Part shown: piece by piece, positions 52,827-61,478 of the stretch
Layout of the letters: each line of letters starts with the position of its first letter
How positions within the stretch are numbered: the stretch's first letter is position 1
Assembly: GCF_030816235.1 (NCBI RefSeq)
Contig: NZ_JAUSXT010000001.1
Location: forward strand, 992,001-1,056,000
DNA: 64,000 bases
Reading direction: 5' to 3'
Source of the DNA: Microbacterium sp. W4I4
GTDB taxonomy: Bacteria > Actinomycetota > Actinomycetes > Actinomycetales > Microbacteriaceae
Notes under the pieces: model-generated
Database searches by the model: none
What the model saw: the letters and a program-made list of their open reading frames with translations, nothing else
What the model was told of the DNA's origin: nothing
Made by a program: the position numbers and the translations under genes

Positions 52827-52860
52827 CCCGCGAGCCTATCGCGGGGTGGCGTCCTTCTCC
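52812..52860 (-). terminator. 22-bp perfect hairpin: htrA terminator overlapping the next gene's start
   Basis: Arms 52812-52833 and 52839-52860 are perfectly complementary, with a 5-base loop (GCCTA on the plus strand). It lies 17 bases past the htrA stop and covers the GTG start and first codons of the TagF-like gene. Confidence 0.85.
52833..52838 (-). promoter_or_regulatory. Candidate -10 box in the loop of the hairpin
   Basis: TAGGCT on the minus strand, 6 bases before the GTG at 52826. Five of its six bases form the hairpin loop. Confidence 0.4.
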
Positions 52861-52876
52861 TGACCATCAGGGGCTG

Positions 52877-54508
52877 TCAGAGCTTGAGGGTTCCCAGCGT
52901 CGCCTCGGCCGTGTACGTCTTGCCGGAGCGGACGTAGACGACCTTCGCGGTGCTGCCTGCCGCGGCCGCGCGCACCTGCGCGGTGAGGTCGTTGGCGCTC
53001 GCGATCGGCACGCCGTTGAACTCGGTGACGATGTCGCCCTGCTGCAGGCCCGCCTTCGCAGCTCCACCACCGGGGGTCGGCGTCTCGATGACCGCACCGG
53101 CGACGGTCGCATCCTGCAGCGAGGAGGCGTCGCGCACCGTGGCACCGAGCAGACCGTGCGTGGCGGATCCGTCCTGCATGATCTCCTTCGCGACGCGCTG
53201 GGCGATGTCGGAGGGGATCGCGAAGCCGACGCCGATGGAGCCGGGCTCGCCGGAGGACGACGAGGACTGTCCGGCCGTCGCGATCGCGACGTTGACACCG
53301 ATCAGGCCGCCCTTGCTGTCGACCAGTGCACCACCGGAGTTTCCGGGGTTGATGGCGGCATCCGTCTGGATCACGGCGATCGAGATGGACTGCTTGGCCT
53401 GCTGGGCGCCCATGCCGGGGATGTCGAACTGGAACGGACCGCCCTCCCCGTTGCCCTGCTCGTCGGGCTGGTCCTGCTGGGTGCTGTTGTCCGGAAGCGC
53501 CGACGAGGCGACCTGAATGCTGCGGTTCAGTGCACTGACGATGCCGGTGGTGACCGAGTTGGACAGGCCCAGCGGGGCGCCGACGGCCACCGCGGTGTCG
53601 CCGACGTTGAGCTTGGACGAGTCCGCGAACGTCATCGGCGTCAGGTTCGTCGCATCCTTGAGCTTGATGACGGCGAGGTCGTAGATCGGGTCAGTGCCGA
53701 CGACGGTCGCCGAGTAGATGTGGCCGTCGGAGGTGGTGACGCGGATCGTCGGGTCTGCGACGGCGCCGCCGAGGGTCGCCACGTGCGTGTTGGTGAGGAC
53801 GTAGCCCTCCTTGTTGAGCACGATTCCGGAGCCGCTGCCCGACGCCTGACTGCCGGCGACCTCGATCGTCACGACCGAGGGCAGCACCTTCGAAGCGATC
53901 GCAGTGGTCTCGTTGACGGAGCCGGGATTGTTGACCGTGACCGTCTGCGGTCCGTCGGCCGACTGCGAGGTGGGCTGGTCGAACACTACGCCGCCCAGTG
54001 CGCTGCCGCCGAAGCCGGCGACACCGCCCACGAGGGCTGCGGCGAGGAGGAGACCGGCGACCTTCGTCGTCGTGCCGCTGCCCTTGCGCGGCGAGTTCGT
54101 GTTCTCGGCGCCCGCCGGAGCGGTGAGCAGCGCGGGGTCGAGCGGCAGGGTCTGGGACTGCTGCGCCGTCTGAGGCTGCTGGGCTGCGGCACCGAACGCC
54201 GTGCCGGTGACGTGCGGAGCATTGTGCGCGTACGCGGGGGCACCGTACCCGGCGGGCTGCTGGGGTGCGCCCTGTGCGGGGCCGGGCTGGGCCTGCTGGG
54301 GCTGGCTCTGCTGGGGCTGAGCAGGTGCGCCGTACGGCGGCTGCCACGTCTGCTGGGGCGCTCCGTACGAGCCGGGAGCGCTCTGGGTGCCCTGGGCGGG
54401 TGCCGCTGCGGCACCGGGCACAGGAGCCTGAGGCGTCGTCGGCGTGGAACCGGCGCTCGGAACCTCGGGGGTGGTGGGGGTCTCACCGTGGGTGTTGTCG
54501 TCATTCAT
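52877..54508 (-). CDS. HtrA/DegP-type serine protease with PDZ domain, membrane-anchored
   Basis: A 543-residue quality-control protease of the cell envelope. Residues 1-140 are a Pro/Gln/Ala-rich cytoplasmic region, and a membrane helix spans about 149-175. The trypsin-like domain has the triad His242 (TNTHV), Asp277 (IYDLAVIKL) and Ser391 (NPGNSGGALVD). A PDZ domain spans about 455-540. An extra polar insert (about 340-372, DNSTQQDQPDEQGNGEGG) precedes the active-site Ser. AAGGAG precedes the ATG at 54508. It is a single-gene unit ended by the hairpin at 52812-52860. Confidence 0.95.
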   Translation of the reverse strand: MNDDNTHGETPTTPEVPSAGSTPTTPQAPVPGAAAAPAQGTQSAPGSYGAPQQTWQPPYGAPAQPQQSQPQQAQPGPAQGAPQQPAGYGAPAYAHNAPHVTGTAFGAAAQQPQTAQQSQTLPLDPALLTAPAGAENTNSPRKGSGTTTKVAGLLLAAALVGGVAGFGGSALGGVVFDQPTSQSADGPQTVTVNNPGSVNETTAIASKVLPSVVTIEVAGSQASGSGSGIVLNKEGYVLTNTHVATLGGAVADPTIRVTTSDGHIYSATVVGTDPIYDLAVIKLKDATNLTPMTFADSSKLNVGDTAVAVGAPLGLSNSVTTGIVSALNRSIQVASSALPDNSTQQDQPDEQGNGEGGPFQFDIPGMGAQQAKQSISIAVIQTDAAINPGNSGGALVDSKGGLIGVNVAIATAGQSSSSSGEPGSIGVGFAIPSDIAQRVAKEIMQDGSATHGLLGATVRDASSLQDATVAGAVIETPTPGGGAAKAGLQQGDIVTEFNGVPIASANDLTAQVRAAAAGSTAKVVYVRSGKTYTAEATLGTLKL

Positions 54509-54592
54509 GATCTGCTCCTTCCAGGCGCACCATCAGACTGACAAGTGAGTCTGTGCTTTTCATATGGTGGGGATGGATGTCCCCTATGGTCT

Positions 54593-54598
54593 TAGCCT
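54593..54598 (+). promoter_or_regulatory. Candidate -10 box for a leaderless aminotransferase mRNA
   Basis: TAGCCT 7 bases before the ATG at 54606. It excludes the upstream in-frame ATG codons at 54564 and 54573 from the mRNA. Confidence 0.45.
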
Positions 54599-54605
54599 GT
54601 TCTGC

Positions 54606-55805
54606 ATGGATGTCATTCCCGGCGCGTGGCGCCGCACCGCCGCAGGAGCCGGACTTCTCTCCCCGCAGGGCGATGTCGCGCCCACCATTTTCGCAGAGAT
54701 GTCGGCCGCAGCGGTACGATTCGACGCGATCAATCTCGGGCAGGGCTTTCCCGACGAGGACGGTCCCGCCGAAGTCCTGGAGGCGGCTCGGGATGCCATC
54801 GCGCAGGGCGCGAACCAGTACCCGCCCGGACGCGGCATCCCGGATCTTCGTCAGGCGATCAGCGAGCATCAGCGTCGCTTCTACGACCTGACCGTCGATC
54901 CCGACACCGAGGTGCTCGTCACCGCCGGCGCGACCGAGGCGCTGACCGCGACTCTGCTGGCCCTGATCGACTCCCCCGACGACGAGGTCGTCGTCTTCGA
55001 GCCGTACTACGACTCCTATGCAGCCGTGGTCGCGCTCGCGGGCGCGCGCCTGCGCACGGTGCGACTGCGCCGCCCGGACTTCCAGCCCGACCTGGATGAG
55101 CTCGCGGATGTCGTGAACGATCGCACACGCATCATCCTCGTGAACGACCCGCACAACCCCACCGGCGCGGTGTTCTCCTCTGAGGTGCAGTCCGTGCTCG
55201 TACGCCTGGCGCAGAAGCACGACGCCGTGATCGTCACCGACGAGGTGTACGAGCACCTGTCCTTCGACTCGCCGCACGTGCCGATCGCGACCCTGCCGGG
55301 AGCCGCGGAGCGCACGCTGACGATCTCCTCCGCCGGCAAGACGTTCTCGGCGACGGGCTGGAAGATCGGCTGGGTGCACGGGCCGGCAGAGCTCATCACC
55401 GCTGTGCTGACGGTGAAGCAGTTCCTCACCTACGTGAACGGATCGCCCTTCCAGCCCGCGATCGCTGTGGGCCTCCGGCTTCCTGACGCGTACTTCGACG
55501 ACGCGCGCGCAGCGCTGCAGCACAAGCACGTACTGCTCGGCGATGCGCTGCGCACGGCCGGGTTCGAGGTGCACGCCCCGCAGGGCGGCTACTTCACCGT
55601 CGCGGACGCCACGGCCCTCGGCGGCGCGGATGCTGCCGCATTCTGCCGTGCGCTGCCCGAGCGGGCGGGCGTCGTGGCGATCCCGATCACGGCGTTCGTC
55701 GCTCCGGAGCACCACGACGAGTTCGCAGGATTGGTGCGGTTCGCGGCGTGCAAGCGCGTCGAGGTGCTCGAAGAAGCCGCCCGCCGGCTTGCCGGGCTGC
55801 GCTGA
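54606..55805 (+). CDS. PLP-dependent aminotransferase, class I/II
   Basis: A 399-residue fold-type I aminotransferase. INLGQGFPDEDGP, then NQYPPGRGIPDLRQAI, VTAGATEALTATLLAL, LVNDPHNPTGAVFS and VTDEVYEHLSFD lead to the Schiff-base Lys in SSAGKTFSATGWKIGW. The pattern resembles the YbdL/DapC/kynurenine aminotransferase group, so methionine or N-succinyl-diaminopimelate are possible substrates; this is not decided. The ATG at 54606 is chosen because TAGCCT lies 7 bases upstream and there is no ribosome site. It is divergent from htrA. Confidence 0.9.
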   Translation: MDVIPGAWRRTAAGAGLLSPQGDVAPTIFAEMSAAAVRFDAINLGQGFPDEDGPAEVLEAARDAIAQGANQYPPGRGIPDLRQAISEHQRRFYDLTVDPDTEVLVTAGATEALTATLLALIDSPDDEVVVFEPYYDSYAAVVALAGARLRTVRLRRPDFQPDLDELADVVNDRTRIILVNDPHNPTGAVFSSEVQSVLVRLAQKHDAVIVTDEVYEHLSFDSPHVPIATLPGAAERTLTISSAGKTFSATGWKIGWVHGPAELITAVLTVKQFLTYVNGSPFQPAIAVGLRLPDAYFDDARAALQHKHVLLGDALRTAGFEVHAPQGGYFTVADATALGGADAAAFCRALPERAGVVAIPITAFVAPEHHDEFAGLVRFAACKRVEVLEEAARRLAGLR

Positions 55806-55877
55806 GCGCGGTTCGCGGGGCGCGACACGCCGCATCCGCGCCGCTGATGCGACCACCTGCGCCCTGCGAAACGGCGC
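55806..55877. terminator. Imperfect dyad between convergent genes
   Basis: Arms of 14 bases (55810-55823 and 55859-55872) pair at 12 positions. They lie between the aminotransferase and the amidase gene, which converge. A probable two-way terminator; moderate support. Confidence 0.4.
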
Positions 55878-56684
55878 TCAGGCCTCGGGGATCACCCGGT
55901 AGCGGCGCAGCCGCAGCACCGGGTTGACCTCGCGCGTGCGTGCGATGAGTGCGGCGTCGAGGGATGCCACGGCGACGCCCTCCCCCGAGCTGACACCGGC
56001 GACGACGACACCCTGTGGGTCGATCACCTGCGACAGGCCGATCCCGATCGGCGCCGGATGGTCGGCCGCGATCACGTATGTGGTGTTCTCGATCGCCCGG
56101 GCGGTGAGCAGGGTGCTCCAGTGGTGCTCCTTGAGCGGGCCGCGCACCCATTCGGCGGGTACCACCAACGCATCCGCTCCGGCATCCACCAGCGTGCGGG
56201 CCACCTCGGGGAAGCGCAGGTCGTAGCAGGTCATGAGTCCGAAGCGGATGCCGTCGACGTCGAACACTGCGCTCTGCCCGAGTTCTCCGGCCGCGATCCA
56301 GTCGGACTCGGTCTGCCCGAATGCGTCGTACAGGTGCTGCTTGCGATAGACGGCCTGCACTCCGGCATCCGTGACCGCGACCAGGGTGTTGTGCACTCGA
56401 CCGGCATCCGCCTGCTCGACCATGCCCGCGATGATCGCCGCGCCGTGCGTGCGCGCCAGCTCCTGCAGGGCGCGCACGAAGTCGCCGTCCAGCGTCTCCG
56501 CGTTCGCTGCGAGGGATTCGTCCATCGGGTCGGTGAAGAAACTGCTGTACTCCGGGAGCACCATGACCCGTGCGCCGCGGGCGGTCGCCTCGGCGACGAG
56601 TTCCGCGACACGGGCGCGGTTCGACTCCCGGGATGCCGTGGGGGCGAACTGGCAGACGGCGACGAGCGGAGCGGATGCGGCCAT
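55878..56684 (-). CDS. Carbon-nitrogen hydrolase (nitrilase superfamily amidase)
   Basis: A 268-residue cytoplasmic hydrolase of C-N bonds. The catalytic triad is visible: Glu45 (LPEYSSFF), Lys115 (YRKQHLYDAFG) and Cys153 (TCYDLRFPE). The pattern matches the Nit1/Nit2 and omega-amidase branch (deaminated glutathione or omega-amido acids); the exact substrate is not decided. The adjacent convergent aminotransferase would fit an omega-amidase/transaminase pairing, which is inference. A CAGGAT box lies 6 bases before the ATG. Confidence 0.92.
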   Translation of the reverse strand: MAASAPLVAVCQFAPTASRESNRARVAELVAEATARGARVMVLPEYSSFFTDPMDESLAANAETLDGDFVRALQELARTHGAAIIAGMVEQADAGRVHNTLVAVTDAGVQAVYRKQHLYDAFGQTESDWIAAGELGQSAVFDVDGIRFGLMTCYDLRFPEVARTLVDAGADALVVPAEWVRGPLKEHHWSTLLTARAIENTTYVIAADHPAPIGIGLSQVIDPQGVVVAGVSSGEGVAVASLDAALIARTREVNPVLRLRRYRVIPEA

Positions 56685-56717
56685 GCATCCATCCTGGCAC
56701 TCGCACGGGTGACATGC

Positions 56718-56753
56718 AGAAGGCCCGGAATCCGTGAGGATTCCGGGCCTTCT
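56718..56753 (-). terminator. Intrinsic terminator downstream of tRNA-fMet
   Basis: Perfect 16-bp stem (56718-56733 and 56738-56753) with a 4-base loop, 15 bases past the tRNA 3' end on the minus strand. Confidence 0.85.
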
Positions 56754-56768
56754 TGTGTCGCATTCTCG

Positions 56769-56842
56769 TTGCGGGGACAGGATTTGAACCTGCGACCTCC
56801 GGGTTATGAGCCCGGCGAGCTACCGAACTGCTCCACCCCGCG
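56769..56842 (-). tRNA. Initiator tRNA-fMet (anticodon CAT)
   Basis: A 74-base cloverleaf read on the minus strand. The acceptor stem CGCGGGG pairs with CCCCGCA, leaving the C1-A72 mismatch that marks bacterial initiator tRNAs. The anticodon loop CTCATAA lies on a stem CCGGG/CCCGG with the GC-rich run typical of fMet. The T-loop is GGTTCAAATCC. The CCA end is not encoded. Confidence 0.95.
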
Positions 56843-56853
56843 GCACGTCTTAA

Positions 56854-56859
56854 AGCCTA
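56854..56859 (-). promoter_or_regulatory. Candidate -10 box of the tRNA-fMet gene
   Basis: TAGGCT on the minus strand, 11 bases before the tRNA 5' end. A weak TTCGCC is spaced 18 bases further upstream. Confidence 0.35.
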
Positions 56860-56905
56860 ACACGGCTCCAGGGAGAGGGCGAATCGAGGGCCCCTTTGCG
56901 CCGAT

Positions 56906-57109
56906 TCAGGGACTCCCGGGCGTGTCGTCGCGGTGCTCGACCTCGCAGTCGACCCCGGGGAAGATCAGAGATTCATGCCCGTCCTCGAACTTCACCAGAT
57001 AGGGCGGTCCGTCGCCCTCACCATGCGTCTCGAGCACCGTTCCATGACGCTCCGCGCTGCCGACCCGCGCTCCGTGGATCACGATCCGCGATCCTGCTGC
57101 GATCTGCAT
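56906..57109 (-). CDS. DUF1918 small protein
   Basis: A 67-residue single-domain protein matching DUF1918. The order is AGSRIVIHGARVGSAERHGTVLE, then PPYLVKFEDGHESLIFPG and VEH. It is a small beta-barrel-like fold of unknown function, common in actinobacteria. The ATG at 57109 is set by GGAGGT about 7 bases upstream and by family length; the open frame runs 48 codons further upstream without support. Confidence 0.88.
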   Translation of the reverse strand: MQIAAGSRIVIHGARVGSAERHGTVLETHGEGDGPPYLVKFEDGHESLIFPGVDCEVEHRDDTPGSP

Positions 57110-57190
57110 GCCGTCCACCTCCAGCTCAGAAGCCGATGAGACCATCATCCGCGCTGCGCGCCCTCTGCACCAGAGCCCCTTCATCGGATG

Positions 57191-57233
57191 CGCCGAGGGC
57201 CGGACCTGGTCGAACCAGGGCCGGCCCTCGGCG
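57191..57233 (-). terminator. Intrinsic terminator of the UPF0182 gene
   Basis: A 19-bp stem with one mismatch (57191-57209 and 57215-57233) and a 5-base loop, 17 bases past the UPF0182 stop. Confidence 0.8.
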
Positions 57234-57249
57234 TCTCGACGACGACGAC

Positions 57250-60168
57250 TCACTCGGAGGCAGCATCCTCCAGCGCGAGCAGCTTCTCGATCGCAGCGGT
57301 GAGCTTCTTGTCCTGCACCGCGAACTCGGACAGGTCACCCGACTTCAGGGCTGCTTCGCGAGCGGTGAGGGCGTCCTTGGCATCCGACAGCGCCTGAGCG
57401 ACCGCATCCGACGGCGGCGTGGTGCCGCCCTGGTCGGGAGGAGTGCTTCCCTCATCCGGCGGTGTCGTCCCCGGGTCCGTGGGCGTCACGCCCTCGTCAC
57501 CGCCGACTGCACCGGCGTCGCCGCCGAACAGCGTGTCCAGCGCCAGGGTGAGAGTGTCCTCGAACGCGACCCGATCACCGAAGGCGACAAGGATCTTGCG
57601 CAGGTTGGGCAGCTTGGTGCCCTCGGAGGACTGCACGAACACGGGCTGCACGTACAGCAGGCCGCCACCGACCGGCAGGGTCAGCAGGTTGCCATACTTC
57701 ACCTCGGACTTGCCGATAGTCAGCACGTTGAGCTTCTCGGCGACCGTGGCATCCGAGTCGAATGTGTTCTGCACCTGACCGGGACCGGGCACCGTGGTGG
57801 CGGTGTCGATCTCCAGCATCCGCAGCTTGCCGTAGTCCGGAGACTTCACGCCCTTCTTCGACCCGGCATCCGAATCGACCGCCAGGTAGCCCATCAGCAC
57901 CTCGCGGCTCTCACCCTGGGCATCCGCGGGGATGAAGGTCGAGAACATCGAGAAGCGCGGCTCGTCCTGGCCCGGCATCTTCATCGACAGGTAGTACGGC
58001 GGCTGCAGCTCGGTCTTCACGCGAGGGTCGGCCGGCGTCTGCCAGCGGTTGTCCTCCTGCGCGAAGGAGCCGGCGTCATCGATGTGGTAGACCCCGAGCA
58101 TCGCCCGCTGCACCTTGAACAGGTCAGTCGGGTAGCGCACGTGACTCATCAGGTCGCTGGACATGTCGCTGATCGGCTTGACCGTCGACGGGTAGATCTT
58201 CTGCCACGCCTTCAGGATCGGGTCCTCCTCGTCCCAGGCATACAGCTTCACTGAGCCGTCGTAGGCGTCGACCGTGGCCTTGACCGAGTTGCGGATGTAG
58301 TTGATGTTGTCGAACGCGACGGCCGAGGCCGGAGTGTTCGCATCGGCGATGGCGTCCCGCATGCTCACCGTCTTGGAGTACGGGTAGCTCGCGCTGGTGG
58401 TGAAGCCGTCGACGATCCAGACGATCCGGCCGTCCACGACGCTCGGGTACGGGTCGTGGTCCAGCGTCAGGTACGGCGCCACCTTCTTGATGCGGTCCAG
58501 CGGCTTGCGGTCGTACAGGATCTGGGAGTCGGAGTTGACCAGGTTCGAGAACAGGATCTGCTCGGACTGGAACTTCAGCGCATACAGCAGCTTGGTGAAG
58601 GTGTTCCCGATGCGGGGCCCGCCGTTTCCGGTGAACGTCGTCTTCGTGTCGCTGGTCTCGCTGTCCTGACCGCGCGGGTAGTCGATCTCGACCGGATTCG
58701 TGCCCTCGGGCGCGCCGACGATCGAGTACTCCGGCGAGGACTCGCCGAAGTAGACCCGGGGCTCGAACTTCTCGCTTTCGCTGAGGAAGCCCGCGGTGGG
58801 GATGCCCTGCTCGAGGAACACCGGCTCGCCGTCGGAGGTGCGCTCGTTGCCGGCCAGGGCGACGAGCCCGTAGCCGTGCGTGTACACCGCGGTGCGGTTG
58901 TTCCAGCTGTCGCCGCCGCCGAGCTTGCCCATGTCGAGGTCGCGGACCGAGACGACGGTGTCCTGCGACTCGCCGTCGATCGTGTAGCGGTCCACGTCCA
59001 GCTCATCGGCGAACTGGTAGTACGAGCGGTACTGCTGCAGCTGGCGCACGGTCGGTCCGATGACGGCGGGGTCCATGATGCGCACGGACGCCGTGGTGGC
59101 GGCATCCGCCCGCAGCTGGCCCGCCTCGGTGTCGGTCGTCGCCTTGAAGGGCGTGACCTCCATGTCGGCGACGCCGAACGCCTCCTTGGTGGCGGCGATG
59201 TTGCGGTCGTAGAACTGCGCCTGGTAGTCGTTCTCGTTCGGCTTCACCTGGAAGGTGGTGACCACCCAGGGGTAGCCGATCCCGACGACGAGCGAGGCGA
59301 CGATCAGAAGCGCGGTGGCCGCGAGGGGGAAGCGCCAGCGGCCGATCACGGCGGTCACGAGGAACAGCACGGCGACCACCGCGGCGATGATCGAGAGGAT
59401 CGCGAGGCCCGGGATGGTGGCGTTGACGCCGGTGTAGCCGGCACCGGTGATGCGGCCCTCCGGCTGCACGAGGGTGAGGTAGCGATCCAGCCACAGGCTC
59501 ACTGCCTGCACGGCGATGTAGAGGCCGGCGAGGATCGCCAGCTGGATGCGCGCGGGCTTGGAGATGCGCAGCTCGCGCTGGCCGATCCGCACGGAGCCGT
59601 ACAGGTACGACACCAGCGCCGTGATCAGCAGGCTCAGCAGCAGCACGGCCGAGACGAACGCCAGCAGCATCGAGTAGAACGGCATGGCGAACAGGTAGAA
59701 GCCGGTGTCGAGGCCGAACTCGGGGTCGAGCGTGCCGGTGGTGACGCCATTGGCCCACAGCAGGACGGTCTTCCAGTTGCCTGCGGCGGCGAAGCCCGCG
59801 AAGAGGCCGAAGAACACCGGCATCCCCCACATGGCCAGGCGGCGCAGCGGCTCGATGACCTCCTGATAGCGGTCGAGCTGCGAGCTCAACCGCACGTAGA
59901 CCGGCCGAAGCCGGTAGGCGAGCTGGATGCACAGGAAGATCGGCAGCGCCATGCCCAGGAAGCCGATCGCGAACATCGACACCGTCGCGATCCACTGGGT
60001 GGTCAGCACGGTGGTGAAGTCGAGCTGATCGAACCAGAGATATTCGGTGAAGAGCGACGCGAAGATGAAGAACGCGGCGATCAGGGCGGCGATGATCCCC
60101 ACCGAGACGGCGAGGATACGACGGGAGGCGCTGGGTGTGGCCGGCGGACGGGCTGAGGTGGTGGTCAC
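57250..60168 (-). CDS. UPF0182 family large membrane protein
   Basis: A 972-residue protein of the actinobacterial UPF0182 family (Rv3193c in M. tuberculosis). About seven helices lie within residues 18-315. A large extracytoplasmic domain of about 560 residues follows (FYDRNIAATKEAFGV, DLDMGKLGGGDSWNNRTAVYTHGYG, YFGESSPEYSIVG, LLTLPVGGGLLYVQPVF). The tail has a Pro/Thr/Gly-rich linker and a short helical end. The function is unknown. The GTG at 60168 has TAGTAT 6 bases upstream. Its neighbours match the mycobacterial order. Confidence 0.95.
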   Translation of the reverse strand: MTTTSARPPATPSASRRILAVSVGIIAALIAAFFIFASLFTEYLWFDQLDFTTVLTTQWIATVSMFAIGFLGMALPIFLCIQLAYRLRPVYVRLSSQLDRYQEVIEPLRRLAMWGMPVFFGLFAGFAAAGNWKTVLLWANGVTTGTLDPEFGLDTGFYLFAMPFYSMLLAFVSAVLLLSLLITALVSYLYGSVRIGQRELRISKPARIQLAILAGLYIAVQAVSLWLDRYLTLVQPEGRITGAGYTGVNATIPGLAILSIIAAVVAVLFLVTAVIGRWRFPLAATALLIVASLVVGIGYPWVVTTFQVKPNENDYQAQFYDRNIAATKEAFGVADMEVTPFKATTDTEAGQLRADAATTASVRIMDPAVIGPTVRQLQQYRSYYQFADELDVDRYTIDGESQDTVVSVRDLDMGKLGGGDSWNNRTAVYTHGYGLVALAGNERTSDGEPVFLEQGIPTAGFLSESEKFEPRVYFGESSPEYSIVGAPEGTNPVEIDYPRGQDSETSDTKTTFTGNGGPRIGNTFTKLLYALKFQSEQILFSNLVNSDSQILYDRKPLDRIKKVAPYLTLDHDPYPSVVDGRIVWIVDGFTTSASYPYSKTVSMRDAIADANTPASAVAFDNINYIRNSVKATVDAYDGSVKLYAWDEEDPILKAWQKIYPSTVKPISDMSSDLMSHVRYPTDLFKVQRAMLGVYHIDDAGSFAQEDNRWQTPADPRVKTELQPPYYLSMKMPGQDEPRFSMFSTFIPADAQGESREVLMGYLAVDSDAGSKKGVKSPDYGKLRMLEIDTATTVPGPGQVQNTFDSDATVAEKLNVLTIGKSEVKYGNLLTLPVGGGLLYVQPVFVQSSEGTKLPNLRKILVAFGDRVAFEDTLTLALDTLFGGDAGAVGGDEGVTPTDPGTTPPDEGSTPPDQGGTTPPSDAVAQALSDAKDALTAREAALKSGDLSEFAVQDKKLTAAIEKLLALEDAASE

Positions 60169-60174
60169 CGTCCC

Positions 60175-60180
60175 ATACTA
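60175..60180 (-). promoter_or_regulatory. Candidate -10 box for a leaderless UPF0182 mRNA
   Basis: TAGTAT on the minus strand, 6 bases before the GTG at 60168. Confidence 0.4.
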
Positions 60181-60263
60181 TGCAGGCGACCTATGCTCCG
60201 GCCCCGGGTTCCGCTCTGCGCGGACTCGGCGAGGATGCCGCCGCCGGATTCAGGATCAGGCCG

Positions 60264-61358
60264 TCACTTCGCGGATGCCGTGCAGACCGGCAGCTTCGAA
60301 GTGTCGCCGTGCGTCGAGATGACGTCGAGGATGTGCAGGGAATCCTCCAGCGTCGCGGTGCGGAACACGTCCAGGCCGTCCGGCACGTGTCCCACGACCT
60401 CGTCGCAGTTGCTGGCCGGGGCGAGGAAGACCGTCGCACCGGCATCCCGTGCGCCGTACAGCTTCTGCCGGATGCCGCCGATCGGCCCGACCGTGCCCGC
60501 GGCGTCGATCGTGCCCGTGCCGGCGATCTTCTCGCCGCCGTTGAGCTCGCCGGGGGTGAGCGTGTCGATGATCCCGAGGGCGAACATCATGCCTGCGCTG
60601 GGGCCTCCGACGTTGTCGAGCTGCAGCTTCACGTCGATCGGGAAGTCGTAGTCCGTGGTCAGGGTGATGCCGATCAGCCAGACCGTCTCGCCGGCGGCGT
60701 CCGTGGTCTTCTCCGGGGTGATCGATACGGTCGTGCGCTCGCTCCCCCGCAGTACGGTCAGCTCGATCTCGGATCCCTTCGCCTTCTGGATCCTGTCGCG
60801 CAGCAGCGTCGCGGATTCGACCTCGACGCCGTCGATCGCGAGGATCCGGTCGCCGTCCTTCAGGTGTCCCTGCGCGGCCGAGCCGTCGACCACGCTGACG
60901 ACCTCGACCTGCGCGCCGACGTCGTAGCCGAGTTCGGTGAGCGCCGCGGCCGTCGCCTCGTGCTGCGAGTCGACCATGAGGGCGGCGTTGCGCTCGTCGC
61001 GCTGCTCGCTGGTGACGCCCTCGGGGAACACCGTGTCGATGGGCACGACTGCGCGCGTGCGGTCGAACCAGGCCAGCGCCAGCTCGAACCAGCTGGGCGT
61101 GCGATCCCGGTTGCCCACCACCTGCACGGTGGTGAGATCGAGGTTCCCGCCCGTGGGATAGGTCTTCGCATCCGGCACCTCGATCAGCGGCACCTCGGTG
61201 CCGTCGGTGCCGCGCGCGGTGCCCAGAGTGTCGAACACCGGGCCCGGACGCTGGATCACGTACTGGGTGGGGACGAAGGTCAGTGCGACCAGGGCCACGA
61301 GCGAGACGCTCAGCGCGATCACCCCTGCGACCGTGCCGTTGATGCGGCGTGATGACAC
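60264..61358 (-). CDS. PDZ domain / S16 (Lon-like) protease, membrane-anchored (YlbL-like)
   Basis: A 364-residue protein. A membrane helix spans about 9-30. A PDZ domain lies near 148-215 (VVSVVDGSAAQGHLKDGDRILAIDG). The Lon-type domain has Ser254 in GGPSAGMMFALGI and Lys299 in GPIGGIRQK, spaced as in Lon. It should be an ATP-independent envelope-facing protease of the YlbL/Rv3194c type with unknown targets. GGAGG precedes the GTG at 61358 by 6 bases; the frame upstream of it is unsupported. Confidence 0.93.
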   Translation of the reverse strand: MSSRRINGTVAGVIALSVSLVALVALTFVPTQYVIQRPGPVFDTLGTARGTDGTEVPLIEVPDAKTYPTGGNLDLTTVQVVGNRDRTPSWFELALAWFDRTRAVVPIDTVFPEGVTSEQRDERNAALMVDSQHEATAAALTELGYDVGAQVEVVSVVDGSAAQGHLKDGDRILAIDGVEVESATLLRDRIQKAKGSEIELTVLRGSERTTVSITPEKTTDAAGETVWLIGITLTTDYDFPIDVKLQLDNVGGPSAGMMFALGIIDTLTPGELNGGEKIAGTGTIDAAGTVGPIGGIRQKLYGARDAGATVFLAPASNCDEVVGHVPDGLDVFRTATLEDSLHILDVISTHGDTSKLPVCTASAK

Positions 61359-61478
61359 GTGTCCTCCGGGGCGTTCGCGAGCGGCGTACAAGGATCCGGG
61401 GCAGGCAGGGCACGAGCACAGGATCGTGTGACTAGCGTAGAGCGCACACGCTACGGGCATGCTGAGAGGGCGATTCGC

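Noticed and set aside
56769..56842. tRNA as an integration site of a mobile element
   Set aside because: No integrase, no duplicated tRNA 3' end and only conserved genes on both sides.
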